64,000 nt of DNA from Pegoplata infirma (GCA_963921195.1 OY992540.1:61016844-61080843); one strand, 5' to 3'. Shown: positions 1-12,364, numbered from the stretch's first letter. Numbers and translations are program-made. The notes: generated from the letters alone by a model not told the origin.

Positions 1-140
1 AAAACCGTAAATTTCAGATTGGTTTCAACCTGAACTCATTTGTTGAATAACGCGCTAATGACACTTTAACACCCACAGAAGTATTTTAAACAGTGTTTTT
101 GATATTAAAAAAACTGTTAATAAGCCACAAAAGTATTTTT

Positions 141-852
141 GTAATTCGGGTACGCTGAATTCAATGGTGCTAGCCGTTTTTACTCGTATTCGCGATATCC
201 GCGATTTAAAATTGGGATATTTAAAAAATGCATTGTTTTTTCATGTCTGTAATGTGTCGTATTCTACACAGTTTCATAAATTAATAGCAAAATAAACAAA
301 AAAAAATGGAAAAAAAAATTTCGTAAGAAAAATTCGCGAAAAAAATTTCCGCGAAATTTTGTTTTTTTTGTATAGTCAATAGAGTTTCGATGATAAAAAT
401 TCAGCAATTATTTTAAAAAAAATATTTTTTTTTTACTTAAAAAACAAAAAAAAAAGAATATCGCTGATACCTACGCTAACTTTGAAAAAAAAAAAAACTG
501 ATATTACAATCAGATTTAGTGTACACGAACAAGCTTTACCAAAAGCTGTCGTAAATTCAAATCAAACAAAAAATATTTGTATTGAACCAATTTTTTCACA
601 AAAATAAAGATTTTTCGCGATCAGAAAAAGTTTTTCACAAAAAAAAAATCACGGTATTATGGTTTAATATGTTTGTTTTACAGACTTGAATGGTATTAAA
701 TTTAAAAATTATTGCAAAAGTTTAATTTTAAACCGCGAATATCGCGAATACGAGTGCTAACTTCGGAAAACAGCTATCACCATTGAATTCAGAGTTCTCG
801 AATTAACTTTACCAGAAGAGTGCCCAGAAAGGTGTCAAATTCGAGCACAGTG
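141..852. mobile_element. TIR DNA element, CACTGTG-ended family, left end truncated
   Basis: The right end reads (reverse complement) CACTGTGCTCGAATT and continues inward with a GGTAAAGTTAATTCG block, a CTGAATTCAATGGTG block and a TATTCGCGATATTCGCG block. The last two occur in inverted order at 150-215, so this is a terminal-inverted-repeat element. Its outermost left arm is missing or too diverged to see. The interior is A/T-rich with GCGAAAAAAATTT-type runs. The same family is complete at 28636-30081 and decayed at 36850-37620. No reading frame is seen inside, so it is a non-autonomous element; superfamily not assigned. Confidence 0.6.
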
Positions 853-2045
853 AAATTATTGCTTTATTTTAAAATTAAAAACTTCTTTCGAATCACCCTG
901 TTAATGCGTAGATGAACAATATTAATTCACTTAAATTATTATTTTTTTCTTTCACTTCAAATAAAACTTAAATGAAAATAATTTCTGTTAAATTTCAAAA
1001 TATTATGAAATATTACACTTTATTCAGAAATTATATATAATCATGATTTTTTTGGTATTTACTTAATGAAATGTATATTGATAAATCTTTTATTGTTATT
1101 ATATCATATTTTTTTCCAATAAAAATTTAAGTAAAATTCACTTAAAATTCACTGCCCCCTAGTAACTGCACACAACAACAAATATTTCGTATATATGCCA
1201 AAAAGCCAAAAAATACTAAAAATGAAAATATTTTGTGTGTTCTGTTTAATAACAATTCACAATTGATATTATAGAGGAAAAAAAAATATTATAATATTTT
1301 ATATTGCAAAACACGTTAGTTATATTTAAAATAAAACAAACAAAATATTAATTTAAAAACTAGACGTCAAGTCAACTGGAGAATATACAAAATGAAAAAA
1401 TTAAAAAAAACTATAAATACACTTTAACGCAATCTACACGATTTACAGGTAGAAATGGAAAATGAGGAAATGAAATTGAAATTTTACAAATTTGGTGAAT
1501 TTTTGTAAAAAATGTGTAATAATTCTCCTTAAGGTATGCTGTAAAAAATGTGAAAGAATCTCATGACTGTATTCTGTGCTACTGTTTGGCATTTCGTTTG
1601 TGAGCCATTGAAATATTGGTCTGGATCCCATTAAGTATAGGAGTTATAGAGTAAGGAATCGGCCGTTTTGTAGATCTGGTACCACCAAAAATAATTGGTA
1701 AATTCTGGCAATGCCACACTTAAGTTCAAACTTAAAGCAAAGAGAGACAAAAAACAATCTGCATTCTCAATGTTACGGAAAATTAATTTTTAATACAGTA
1801 ATTTTTTTTATACTACAGAAATAGTTGAAAACAAGAAATCCTTAATAAAATTAATGATTTTTCTTTTAAACTAACTTTACAGATTACTTTTTAAAATAAC
1901 CCTCAAACGCCATTTGTTTCCTTATTCTGTAATACTGGCTCTGCGTATTGGCACTCGTGAGTTGTTTGGCTCGAATGGCGAATTCAGCATGAGTTGTGGA
2001 TATTAAAATCACCAGCAACTACGATTTCACTTTTCGGACAACTCT
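853..2045. other. AT-rich stretch, no gene seen
   Basis: No credible exon is seen. One segment, about 1763-1890 (TGTTACGGAAAATT..., ACTACAGAAATAGT..., AAATCCTTAATAAAAT...), is repeated with similar spacing at about 34690-34815, so it is a dispersed repeat. The rest appears unique within this window. Confidence 0.4.
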
Positions 2046-2078
2046 CCAATTATATGAAATTGAATTTCATATAATTGG
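2046..2078. repeat. Perfect 33-bp palindrome
   Basis: Two 16-nt arms (CCAATTATATGAAATT and its exact complement) flank a single central G. It could form a cruciform or an RNA hairpin. It is isolated, and no linked element was recognised. Confidence 0.8.
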
Positions 2079-2198
2079 TAATAATTAAAAATATAGTCAC
2101 ATTTTGCGTGCAGAAAATCTGTTTTTATTTTGTTTTTATTTGGAAAAACAATAATTTCCATAGGAAATGGTGTAGTTACAAAGAAATACAAATACTAA

Positions 2199-2313
2199 GG
2201 CCTTTATTCATAATACTTAAAGTGCACTTAAAGTAGGTTTATTTGACAAATATTCATGCAATATCAGTCAAATAAACCTACATTAGATTTAATTTACTCA
2301 TTATGAATAGCCC
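2199..2313. mobile_element. 115-bp MITE / hairpin with GGCC-type ends
   Basis: The left end GGCCTTTATTCATAATAC matches the reverse complement of the right end, GGGCTATTCATAATGAG. The inner arms share AGGTTTATTTGAC. The whole unit folds into one hairpin. GGG/GGC ends with a TATTCATAA block are common in PIF/Harbinger MITEs, but no clean 3-bp target duplication is visible, so the superfamily is tentative. Confidence 0.6.
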
Positions 2314-2548
2314 AGTAAAAATATGTGTATTTATCAAAATATTTAAAAAAGAATTCTTCACTCTTTTGTTATTTAATTTTTTTTTTGTCTTTTTGTTAAA
2401 TTAATATTTTAAAATGGAAATAAACGCACACACTTTATGGTCCAATATGACTAATGGTATTTTCCTAAGAACAGACGAACTGATTAAAAAAAAAATCCCA
2501 TGTACATCATAATTTGCGGAACATAAATTCAAAGAGACAAATAAAGTA

Positions 2549-5500
2549 CACTCTAAAAATTGCTTGTAAAATTACTACTATAAAGTGGGTAAATTTTTAT
2601 GTAAAATAACACACAGTGAGTAAAATTGAGCACGAAGTGTTTAAAATTTTAGTTTACACACAAATATTTGAATATTACGCACATTAGATAGTATTTTTTG
2701 TGTTGACATACAAATTTGAAAAAAAATAAACACTTTAATTTTAAAATTACACATTTTGTGTGTATGGTAAGCATTTAATGTTTAAATTTAAAATATTGAA
2801 CATTTAATGCGTAATATAAAAACAAAAATTGAAATTGTCAAAGCAAATTAAAAAGGAAAATAAAAGCAGAAAATTTGTTAATTTCTCTATTGAAATAAAA
2901 TAACGAGAAAAATGCAAAAAAAACACGAAAATACTTTAAATAGAGATATGATAATTATAACTAACAATATTTTGCTGCATCATATGTCTTAATAAAATTA
3001 AAAGAAACCGACAAGAAGCGTTAAAATACATCTGAAACCTAGAAGTTTGTAGCATCTACAAAACATCATATTTTTCAAAAGAATGTTTGCCAATCTTGAA
3101 CTAGAAAGGTAAGTACACAAAGAAAATTGTGAAAAGTTTTATTACAAAAAAAGGATTTAAAATGTTTTCTTTAAAAAATATCTCTATGTAAGAATCTAAT
3201 GATATTTTTTATAAAAATTTCTAAGATTCATAGAGATTTTTTCTAAAATAAAAATTACTCAGATTTTTCTATATAAAAAATATATCTCAGATTCTGAGAA
3301 TTTTTCTATAGAAAAAATGTCTCAGATCCTGAGAATTTTTCTGTAGAAAAAATGTCTCAGATTCTGAGAATTTTTCTGTAGAAAAAATGTCTCAGATTCT
3401 GAGAATTTTTCTATAGAAAAATGTCTCAGATTCTGAGAATTTTTCTATAGAAAAAATGTCTCAGATTCTGAGAATTTTTCTATAGAAAAAATGTCTCAGA
3501 TTCTGAGAATTTTTCTATAGAAAAAATGTCTCAGATTCTGAGAATTTTTCTATAGAAAAAATGTCTCAGATTCTGAGAATTTTTCTATAGAAAAAATGTC
3601 TCAGATTCTGAGAATTTTTCTATAGAAAAAATGTCTCAGATTCTGAGAATTTTTCTATAGAAAAAATGTCTCAGATTCTGAGAAATTTTCTATAGAAAAA
3701 ATGTCTCAGATTCCGAGAATTTTGCTATAGAAAAAATGTCTCAGATTCTGAGAATTTTTCTATAGAAAAAATGTCTCAGATTCTGAGAATTTTTCTATAG
3801 AATGAATGTCTTAGACTCTGAGAATAAGTCTCAGATTCTGAGAATATGTCTCAGATTCTGAGAATATGTCTCAGATTCTGAGAAATTTTCTATAGAAAAA
3901 ATGTCTCAGATTTTGAGAATTTTTCTATAGAAAAACTGTCTCCGATCCTGAGAATTTTTCTACAGAAAAAATATCTCAGATTCTGAGAATTTTTCTATAG
4001 AAAAAATATCTTAGATTCTGAGAATTTTTCTATAGAAAAAATGTCTCTATATAAGATTCTGATGATATTTTTTATTTTTCTCAGATTTTGAGAATTTTTC
4101 TATAGAAAAAATATCTCAGATTCTGAGAACTTTTCTATAGAAAAAATATCTCAGATTCTGAGAATTATTCTATAGAAAAAATATCTCAGATTCTGAGAAT
4201 TTTTCTATAGAAAAAATATCTCAGATTCTGAGAATTTTCTATAGAAAAAATATCTCAGATTCTGAGAATTTTTCTATAGAAAAAATATCTCAGATTCTGA
4301 GAATTTTTCTATAGAAAAAATATCTCAGATTCTGAGAATTTTTCTATAGAAAAAATATCTCAGATTCTGAGAATTTTTCTATAGAAAAAATATCTCAGAT
4401 TCTGAGAATTTTTCTATAGAAAAAATATCTCAGATTCTGAGAATTTTTCTATAGAAAAAATATCTCAGATTCTGAGAATTTTTCTATAGAAAAAATATCT
4501 CAGATTCTGAGAATTTTTCTATAGAAAAAATATCTCAGATTCTGAGAATTTTTCTATAGAAAAAATATCTCAGATTCTGAGAATTTTTCTATAGAAAAAA
4601 TATCTCAGATTCTGAGAATTTTTCTATAGAAAAAATATCTCAGATTCTGAGAATTTTTCTATAGAAAAAATATCTCAGATTCTGAGAATTTTTCTATAGA
4701 AAAAATATCTCAGATTCTGAGAATTTTTCTATAGAAAAAATATCTCAGATTCTGAGAATTTTTCTTTAGAAAAAATATCTCAGATTCTGAAAATTTTTCT
4801 ATAGAAAAACTGTTACAGATTCTAAAAAGTTTTCCATAGAAAAAATATCTCAGATCATGAGAAGTTTTCTATAGAAAAAAATGGCTCAGATCATGAGAAT
4901 GTTTCTATAGAAAAAATGGCTCCTATCCCAAGAAATGTTCTATAGAAAAATTATCTCAGATTTTGAAAATATTCCTATAGAAAAAATGTCTCAAAAATGT
5001 CTCAATGTCAAAAAAAAATGTTTCAGATTCTGAGAAATTTGTTTTATAAAAAAAATTCTCAAAATTTGAGACAATTTTTCTATAGAAAAAATCTCAGAAT
5101 CTGAGATAATTTTTTTATAGAAAAATTCTCGGAATCTGAAACATTTTTTATAGAAAAGGAGATATGAATTTCATAGTAAAAAATACTATTAACTCTTTTT
5201 ACATTTTTATTTACTTTTAGATGAAACAACAATTCATAAAATCAAAACTCAGATTCCAAGTCCCAATTCTTGAAGGGAGGACTATCTTTCAAAAAGACAG
5301 AGGAATATCTTTTAGAGGAAATTAAGTAACAAGAAATTGTGGAAAAGAGAATATTAAAGATCACGGACTTAGAAGTTTTTGTTAAGATTTTGTTTAATTT
5401 TAAAATGCTTTCCTCAAAAAGTATAAAATTGATAATGTTTAAAAATAAATGTTTATCATCTTTTAGATAGCGTATTTAATAATACTTTATTTTATTATTT

Positions 5501-5939
5501 ATTATTTTTCCCTTGTTTGTTTTAGTTTTAATATTAAGCAATCTATTACAAAATTATGTTCGTATTAATATATTTTTGCAATTTATATTTTTTTGACTAT
5601 TGTAGAAATAAAAACTATGAAAATAATAAAATGCATTTTTTGGATTTATTTTCTATAGGAATAAAAAAAAATAAATTTTGAACATTTTATATGCATTTTT
5701 ACACACATTCTGAAGATTTTTAGACATAAACATTTTAAAATTACACACTTTGTGTGTACTGCTACAGAATTTGGTAAGCAGTTAACTTGTAGGTGTACAC
5801 ACAAAATGTTTAATAGTTGTACACACTTTGTGTGCAAATGTTGAAATTTAAACACATTGAGTATTTTTACCCACTTTATTGTAGGAGAACAGTTACCTAC
5901 AATAAAGTGGGTAAAATTCAACAAAATTTTATAAGAGTG
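2549..5939. mobile_element. 3.4-kb TA-flanked TIR element carrying a satellite array
   Basis: The left end CACTCTAAAAATTGC and the reverse complement of the right end CACTCTTATAAAATTTTG form the terminal repeats. Both sides then carry an AAAGTGGGTAAA block about 40 bp in. Each end abuts TA (2547-2548 and 5940-5941), as expected of a Tc1/mariner-type target duplication. Subterminal regions on both sides are full of ACACACTTTGTGTGT-like short palindromes (2640-2770, 5700-5835). The middle is occupied by a 35-bp tandem array and about 450 bp of other sequence (5180-5640). No transposase frame is seen, so it would need a helper. A short frame read across 5646-5924 merely translates the subterminal repeats. 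Confidence 0.65.
3267..5155. repeat. 35-bp satellite array 1 (about 50 units)
   Basis: The repeat period is 35 bp. Each unit is two palindromes back to back: TCTCAGATTCTGAGA (7-bp arms around one T) and TTTTTCTATAGAAAAA (perfect, 16 bp). Two blocks differ at the junction: the left part (about 3310-3960) has ATGTCTCAG, while the right part (about 4090-4790) has ATATCTCAG and is almost perfectly homogeneous. The edges decay gradually (3180-3270 and 4790-5155), as expected for unequal exchange. Three shortened units lie at 3820-3875. The array sits wholly inside the TA-flanked element. Confidence 0.95.
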
Positions 5940-5941
5940 TA

Positions 5942-6717
5942 GGTAATATAAGTAAATAAATTTAAAATAAATAGCAATAATAATACTAAAAGTCGATCTA
6001 GACCGAACACAAGTTGTCCTAATACAAAATTTATAACTTCTACAAAAAGATACTTAATTCACCTTTTGCGATCATAAATCATCTTTACTACACAATACTT
6101 AATGTAGGGTAACAACTTAAATTTTATTAACACAATGAAAATATAAACCAATTTTCAGCAGCTGGGTTAATAAACCTAGTTATTAAGTGGGTTGAAGGAA
6201 TGAGATTTAAATATTGAAAATATTCACACCTATCGTCAATGTAAACAAAAATAGTTCAATTATATCACTGAGAATCAAAAATAAACTGAATACAATGTTA
6301 ATATAAATAATTTTACAAGCAATTGAAAAATTTTGTGTAGACTAGACCAATTTAAAGCATATCGAGTAAAACGATTGCCAACTAGGATTTTTTTCTAGAT
6401 TTGGAAACAGGTCAGAAGTACCAGGAAGATAAATTCGGAAAATAAGGTACTTCAATTTGTTGGATTTTTCCGTTGATAAAACACTCTTGTGTGCAGGTGT
6501 CTTGATGACAAATTATTTTTTGTCTTCTAAACTAGGTCGCATTTCTCTAATTTTCACATTAGATTGATCCAAAAGGTACCTTTTCAGCTGATTGTAATGT
6601 TTTTGCTTTCTTTAGTGCGCTTCCATGTTTCAAAATCTATTATATTTCGCTTCAACGGATCCAGAAAGGCTTGAGAAATTTTCATTCGAATAAGTTTTCA
6701 TTTAAAAGAAAGCTTTT
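5942..6717. other. AT-rich stretch, nothing recognised
   Basis: No exon, RNA gene or clear repeat was recognised here. Confidence 0.35.
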
Positions 6718-6940
6718 AGTGTTTATCTCAATATAAAAACATTTCCCAGTTTTAAAAATTTATTCACATAGAAAAAGTTATAGAACTTAAGAAAATGTAT
6801 GATATTTTGAAAAATGTCTCTTCAAGAAGTTTTCAGGTTCTTAAGCATTTTTCTGACAACAAAAGACCCAGATTCTGAGATTATTTTCCAATAGAAAATA
6901 TATCAGACATATGAGACTTTTAATTCAAAAAAGTTTCCTT
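6718..6940. repeat. Degenerate relic of the 35-bp satellite
   Basis: Spaced, diverged units are visible (GAAAAAGTTATAGAAC..., CAGATTCTGAGATTATT, TTCCAATAGAAAATATATCAGA). This is an old, decayed version of the array at 3.3-5.1 kb. It is separated from the next relic by a mini-me-like insertion. Confidence 0.6.
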
Positions 6941-6950
6941 ATTATACCCT

Positions 6951-7740
6951 ACACCACTTTGTGTTACAGGGTATAATGAGTTTGTGCTGATGTTTGTAAC
7001 TACCCGAAATGTTGGTCCTAGACCTACCTTCAAGTATACCGATTGACTCAGAATTACTTTTTGAGTCAATTTAGCAATGTCCGTCCGTCTGTCCATCTAT
7101 CGGTTTAAGCACGATACAGGTCGCAATTTTCAATCAATTGACTTGAAATTTGAAACTTAAGCATCTTTTGGATCAAGGACGAAGCCTATTGAAATTGGAG
7201 AAAATCGGTCCATGTTAAGACCTAGCCCCCACACAAACTTAAATGACTCTAATAAGCGTATTATAATAGATATCGCTTTGAAATTTAGCAGGTAATCAAA
7301 TTTTGTATGCACAAATCACCTTTCCAAATTTTAAAGGAATCGGGTCAGTCCTTCTGGTAGTCCCCATACAAACCACCCTCCCGATATTCATATAATTCCC
7401 TCAAAATTCATAAAAATGGAAATATGTGATAAAAATTTAATTTTTAGGTGTTAAACGTGCACTTTAGTAACCTAATCAAATCGGAATATAATTGGACCAT
7501 TTTTGGACTTAGTTCCCATATAAAAATTTCGACCGATATTCAGTTAAATCGGTCTAATGACAAAAAATAAACCAATTCCACTGAAATTTGATCTGTGTGT
7601 GTTTTCTACACTAAATAAAGATCTAACAAAAGACAGATCCAATAGGTCCATGTTTGGACTTGGGACCCATTTTCCGGAAAACACTGGTGTAGGGTATCAA
7701 ATGGTCGGTCTTGACCGACTATAACTTTCTTACTTGTTTT
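6951..7740 (-). mobile_element. mini-me-like (GTCY)n element, type A
   Basis: Read on the minus strand it begins ACAAGTAAGAAAGTTATAG, then GTCGGTCAAGACCGAC and a GATACCCTACACC block. It ends with GGGTATAATAAGG beyond a GTCCGTCCGTCTGTCC tract (7080-7095). This arrangement (an ACAAGT start, an xCGGnnnnCCGx hairpin, TACCCT, a GTCY tract and a GGGTATAA end) recurs in other copies here and fits the dipteran mini-me class. No coding frame is seen. It lies between two relics of the 35-bp satellite and may have split one array. Confidence 0.65.
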
Positions 7741-7741
7741 C

Positions 7742-8110
7742 AAATGTTTCTAAATCAGTCGCTTAAAGAAAAAGTTTATGATTTTAAGACATTATACCAA
7801 TAGAAAAATTCTGATGCATTTTCTTATAGAACAAATTGTAGAATTAAAAAAAATTGCTATTGAAAAATTTTCAGATTTTTATATACTTTTATAAAAAAAA
7901 ATCTCAGATACTTTGACAATTTTCCTACCAAAAAATTTATATATTTAGAAAAATTCTTCGTATAGGAAAATTCTAAGATTTAGTGATTTTTTCCACATAA
8001 AAAACTTCTAAGGTGCCTTCTAAAAGATCTCCTTTGTGAAACATTTATCTATAGAAAAAGTATAGTTTTCTGAGATATTTTTTCCAAGAGTCAAAGATTC
8101 TCAAAAATTT
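7742..8110. repeat. Degenerate relic of the 35-bp satellite
   Basis: Diverged units continue on the far side of the mini-me-like copy (AATAGAAAAATTCTGA, TTTCCACATAAAAAACTTC, AAAAAGTATAGTTTTCTGAG). Together with 6718-6940 this looks like one old array interrupted by the insertion. Confidence 0.55.
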
Positions 8111-8120
8111 TCTGACAAGG

Positions 8121-9010
8121 CTCAACCTTATGAACCGATTTTCATGAAACTTAAAATATATATGAAAGATTCAATTCTAAGATTGGGGTGTCTCGGCTTA
8201 TCGCCCATATCGGGGATTTAGGGGTTAAAAAAATGGGTCAGAAAATTGCGAAAAAACGTTTCTTGGATTTGTCAACCATTTCTTTTTAAGAAACTGTATG
8301 ATGAATTCCATATGAGAACAAAGGTTTTTTAATGCCCATCGAACGGTGGTATAACCTTGTAAAAATTCGGGTTAAAAATTTTGGGAGTATTTATGTCAAG
8401 CAATAGACCTACGATATCCATATGAGTACGAACTAATCTTTATTAAATTTATGTCCGATAAGCCGAGACACCCCAACCTTAAAATTGGCTCTTTTATATA
8501 TAATTTTTTTGTATGAAAAAAAGTTTTTCTTCCGATTTTGAATGTCCGGAAAAATTTGTATTTTACTGGGCCCAAAACGTATTTGCTTTAAATTTTAGGC
8601 ATAACGGATTAAAGTAACCCGTGGAGACCGGCGATCAAAGTTTTTGGATTTTGTAAAAAATTTTAAATAAAAAAAAACATATCGTGCGATACATCTCTTT
8701 TCTTAATTTTTATACGCAGAAGACGAATATCAAAAAATATCTAACGGGTTTCGACCGATTTAAAATTTTCCAAAAAAATGAAAGCTTTTTCCTACATTCA
8801 AGAAATTAAAAAAAAAAAACTAAAAATTTCTTATCCTTGACCCATTGATACAGCTTAAATCAATCTTTTAGTGAAATCTAATTTGAGTGAAATCTAATCC
8901 GATCATTTTAACCCGTGACGCCTTTCGATAAAAGTTTGGAATTTTTGGAATATATCCACCAAAACTTAGGATTTTTGAAAAATTAAAAATAAAACACATA
9001 ATTAAAGGCT
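8121..9010. repeat. Dispersed repeat with an internal inverted repeat
   Basis: Arms at about 8163-8204 and 8455-8495 are inverted copies (TTGGGGTGTCTCGGCTTATCG and its complement). The remainder (8500-9000) carries the motifs 'CCCGTGG...GGCGATCAAAGTTTTTGGATTTT' and 'TCCGATCATTTTAACCCGTG'. Variants recur at 16417-16490, 23215-23261, 23883-24120, 40840-41530 and 51280-51440. This is a widespread, old, non-coding family. Confidence 0.55.
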
Positions 9011-9462
9011 GAGATTTTCATGCACAAAAATACCGAAAATATGCGTTTAAAATATGCGCTAAAAATCAAAAATATGCACTTAAAAGATCAAAAGTGTGCG
9101 CTAAAATCATGAAATATATGTAATAAAAACTTGTTTTTATTTGGAAAAATTCGTAAATTGCAAAACAAAAAACGCCGGGTTTCACTATAAGTGCAAGATA
9201 TTCTTAAAAAATAAAGACAATTTATAAAAAAAATAAAAAAATAATAATTTTTCGTATTTTGAAAATTAATTTTTAAAATTTAAATAATTCTTGAAACAAT
9301 TAATTTTCAGTTTGTGCTTTTGGCTAATTTATTACAAAATTAGCAAAAATATGCACTTTAAAATTGTATGCATTTAAAACCAAAATATGCAAAAATATGC
9401 TTTTTCACCAAAATATGCAAAAAAAAACCGACTTTAACGCAAATTTCATGATTCGAAAGATA
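9011..9462. other. AT-rich stretch with AATATGCA motifs
   Basis: Repeated AAAATATGCA/TGCGCTAAAA motifs occur at 9040-9120 and 9345-9420. No gene is seen. Confidence 0.4.
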
Positions 9463-10204
9463 CCCAGTAAAACTTTGGTAATGGGTAGTGATTATATAAC
9501 ACATTACCAGGTAATGCATATAACTTATTTGTAGCATTATTTTATGATGTATTACCAAACATTTGTTCCACAACGTATTATTTTCAAGTGAAAAATAATG
9601 CATTACTAATAATTTGCTACGTAATGCATGATTATTGGAAAAATGTATTTCATATTTATTATTTCTAAACATTAAATCATGGATGACTTATATTTGGTTA
9701 CATCATGTATTATTTGAAAGTTTGAAATAATGCATTATTTATAATTGGATGCATAATGCATTACAATAACATAAAAAATAATTATTTTATAAAAAAATGC
9801 ATAAGTTTAAACTAGAGATGGGCTCACGACAGGAAATTTCTAACGACACACACTCACGAGCATATTTTAACTACTTACACTCACTTACAATCACGTGAGT
9901 AAATTTAATACAAAATTACTTTTTCGCTACTCGTAACACCTTATATATTATCTTCTGGTATGCTATATTATTTCATTTCTCGTAACCTATAAAATATCAT
10001 ATATTTTACACCTTACTCGTATTCTTCGTTATAAATTTATGACTTATTTTATACCTTACTGGTATTCTTTGTGATAATGTGGATGTATTACTTTGAGTCT
10101 CATCGCCTGTTAAAATCATCAATGCTGCAATGTATAAAATATGATATCCTATACCTTATTTTATACCTTATTTGGTAATCTAAGTTTTGCTAAGTTTTGC
10201 TGGG
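9463..10204 (+). mobile_element. CCCAGYAAAACTT MITE, copy 1 (742 bp)
   Basis: The ends are CCCAGTAAAACTTTGG and, in reverse complement, CCCAGCAAAACTTAGC. Flanking TA (9461-9462 and 10205-10206) suggests a 2-bp target duplication. The interior carries TAATGCATTA-like palindromes (9480-9780), then a TAGAGATGGGCTCACGA block (from about 9812), then TAAGGTATAAAATA repeats near the right end. A near full-length inverted copy lies at 28937-29670. Here the right terminus has a small duplication (CTAAGTTTTGCTAAGTTTTGC). It is non-coding. The CAAAACTT terminus does not let me name a superfamily. Confidence 0.8.
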
Positions 10205-11086
10205 TAACACTACGTGACAGTTTTTGACCAAATGTATCTGACAGCTAATCTTTATGTACAATTGCCCGCTGAATCCGAATATGAAGTCAGAATGATCAAA
10301 AGTAGAACAGTTTTCGAGATATTCGAAAATAAGCGTTATTTGTGTTTTTAAAAAAGATGATGTCACTTAAATGCAAATATCTTCAAAACTATTCGTCGAT
10401 TTATATATTTCTTTTTTTTTAATGAAAGATAATAAAATTACTAAAATAACCATGGGTCGCTTGTGAAGATTAGTCAAGAAATGACAGAGTTACAGTGGAC
10501 AAAAATTCAAACTTCATTAAAAATTTGATGATTTTTGCAATTTTGCTCTTTTCAAGTTATTTTTTTTAAACCAAACAATTAAAAATTATAATGTGTTATT
10601 ACATAGGGCATTATTTTATTTCAATACGAATATTTTGCGCCCAACAAGACCCAAATTGGTGCAAAAATTACAAAGCTACAGAATATTAGTGAATTAACCC
10701 ACTTTTCATTACTAACATTTAGCTTTGTATATTTACTTGTGTTTTTAAAAAAAAATCGAAAAGTGGGATAATTCAATTAATCTACTGTAACTTTGTCATT
10801 TTTGCACCGATCTGGATCCTATTGAGCACAAAATGTTCGTATTGAAATAAGCTAACGTTCTAAGTGATAAAATAAAGTGATAAAAATTTTATTGTTTGGT
10901 TTTAAAAAAATAAGTTGAAAAGAGCAAATAATAGTAATTTTCTCGATTTATTCGTAAATATCTCGAAAACTGTTCTACTTTTGACCGTTCTGACTTCATG
11001 TTCGGATTCAGCGTTCGGATTTACATAAAGATTAGGTGTCAGATTCATTTGGTCACGACTTTGTTGAAAATTTGTGACGCAGTGTA
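10205..11086. mobile_element. Foldback element, about 880 bp
   Basis: The two halves are inverted copies around about 10730. The outer arms share CTAATCTTTATGTA, GCTGAATCCGAA, ATGAAGTCAGAA and TAGAACAGTTTTCGAGATAT (10230-10325 against 10965-11060). The inner arms share TTGCTCTTTTCAA, TTTCAATACGAA and TTTGTAA/TTACAAAG blocks. The loop is about 10714-10757. The left arm has an extra segment of about 220 bp (10335-10545) that the right arm lacks. A 99-codon frame across 10902-11201 is a translation of one arm and is not taken as a gene. Confidence 0.75.
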
Positions 11087-11739
11087 ATTGGTCGATATTT
11101 TCTATTTTTACTATAGAACTGGTCGCTTTTCCTTTAATTTTGAATGATGATTTATGAATACAAAATATGTTTATCTGCCAAATTTTGAAAAGATATCTCA
11201 TAAAATACGGTTTTTATAGTCACTCAAGTCAAATTAAAAGGGGACGTTTGTTCGGGGCTTCCAATTTCTGTCCATGAGTCAAGAAGCTTAAGTTTCCATT
11301 TTCAGACAATTCGAATAAAAACTGCGACCAGTATCGTTAGCACAACGGTAATATGGACAGACGGATGACAGGCTACGAACATCATCACAAACTATATTGT
11401 GAGCTTATATTCAAAACATGCCATCTGCAATATTTTTTAAAGAGAGTTTTCTATAGAAATGTGTACACCGATTTAGTTGTCACCTATCAAATAAATTTTT
11501 AACTAAAATAGTATTTTTAAATATTTGTTTTAAATAATATTGTAAAAGAAATATTAATCATAACTCCAGGAATAACCTAAAAATTACAGTTCTTTTTGAC
11601 CTCTTTAAAAATGTTCATAATAAAGATAGCAAGTTTTGGATATAAGCTATCAATACATATATAAAATTTGCTTTAAGTAGTTTTCCAATTTTTGTAGAAA
11701 ATTCCCATTTAAAGGCAGAAAAGTCATCATTATTAATAA
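11087..11739. other. No gene seen
   Basis: Moderately AT-rich with no recognisable exon, TIR or tandem repeat. A short GTATGACAGG-like region near 11360 is not conserved elsewhere in the window. Confidence 0.35.
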
Positions 11740-12364
11740 CACATTGATACACAATCGAACTTTCCTAATCGGAACGGGATGAAAACAAAAGCAAATGAAA
11801 GTTGACATTTTACATAACGAAACCCTCAATCCTTTTTACACGCTTTTAAAGTTGGTGATTTTAAAGCATTTAAAGTTTTTGTGTACTAAACATGTCCTAC
11901 TTTAGGGGCCTCTGACGGTGCCCCAAGTGGACATGTGGGGTCCAGCGTTTAAACTTAAGCTCTAAATCTCGTTAGCTGTAACCACCATAAATTTCGCTGC
12001 AATCGGTCCAGTACCTTCCCAGTCAGAAAAATACAATCGCAAAAGCGCTGTGAAAGCGTTGTGGACGGTTCTACAAGCGTTCCATTTACCATCTTCAAAG
12101 CGCTTTCAGATGATCCGAATGATAACATCGATCTACGCTAGGTTTAAAGCGTTTTAAAAGCGTTTTAAAAAAGTGCTTTCAGAACGTTTTATTTAAAGTC
12201 ATGAAAGCGCTTTAAAAACCAAAAGTAAAGCACTTATAAAGAGCTTAAATACAAAAATTAAAGATATTTTCCAGCGATTGAAATACGAAAAAACATTACT
12301 TTAAAGGACTTCATATAAAGCAGATATTTTTTTTTTATTCGTTAATTGTAGATATTTTTTTTTA

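Noticed and set aside
3267..5155. Resemblance of the 35-bp arrays to a CRISPR array
   Set aside because: There are no unique spacers: the whole 35 bp repeats head to tail. The DNA is from a fly.
10902..11201. 99-codon minus-strand frame with somewhat balanced composition
   Set aside because: It lies on one arm of a foldback. The other arm carries the same sequence with indels and is not open.
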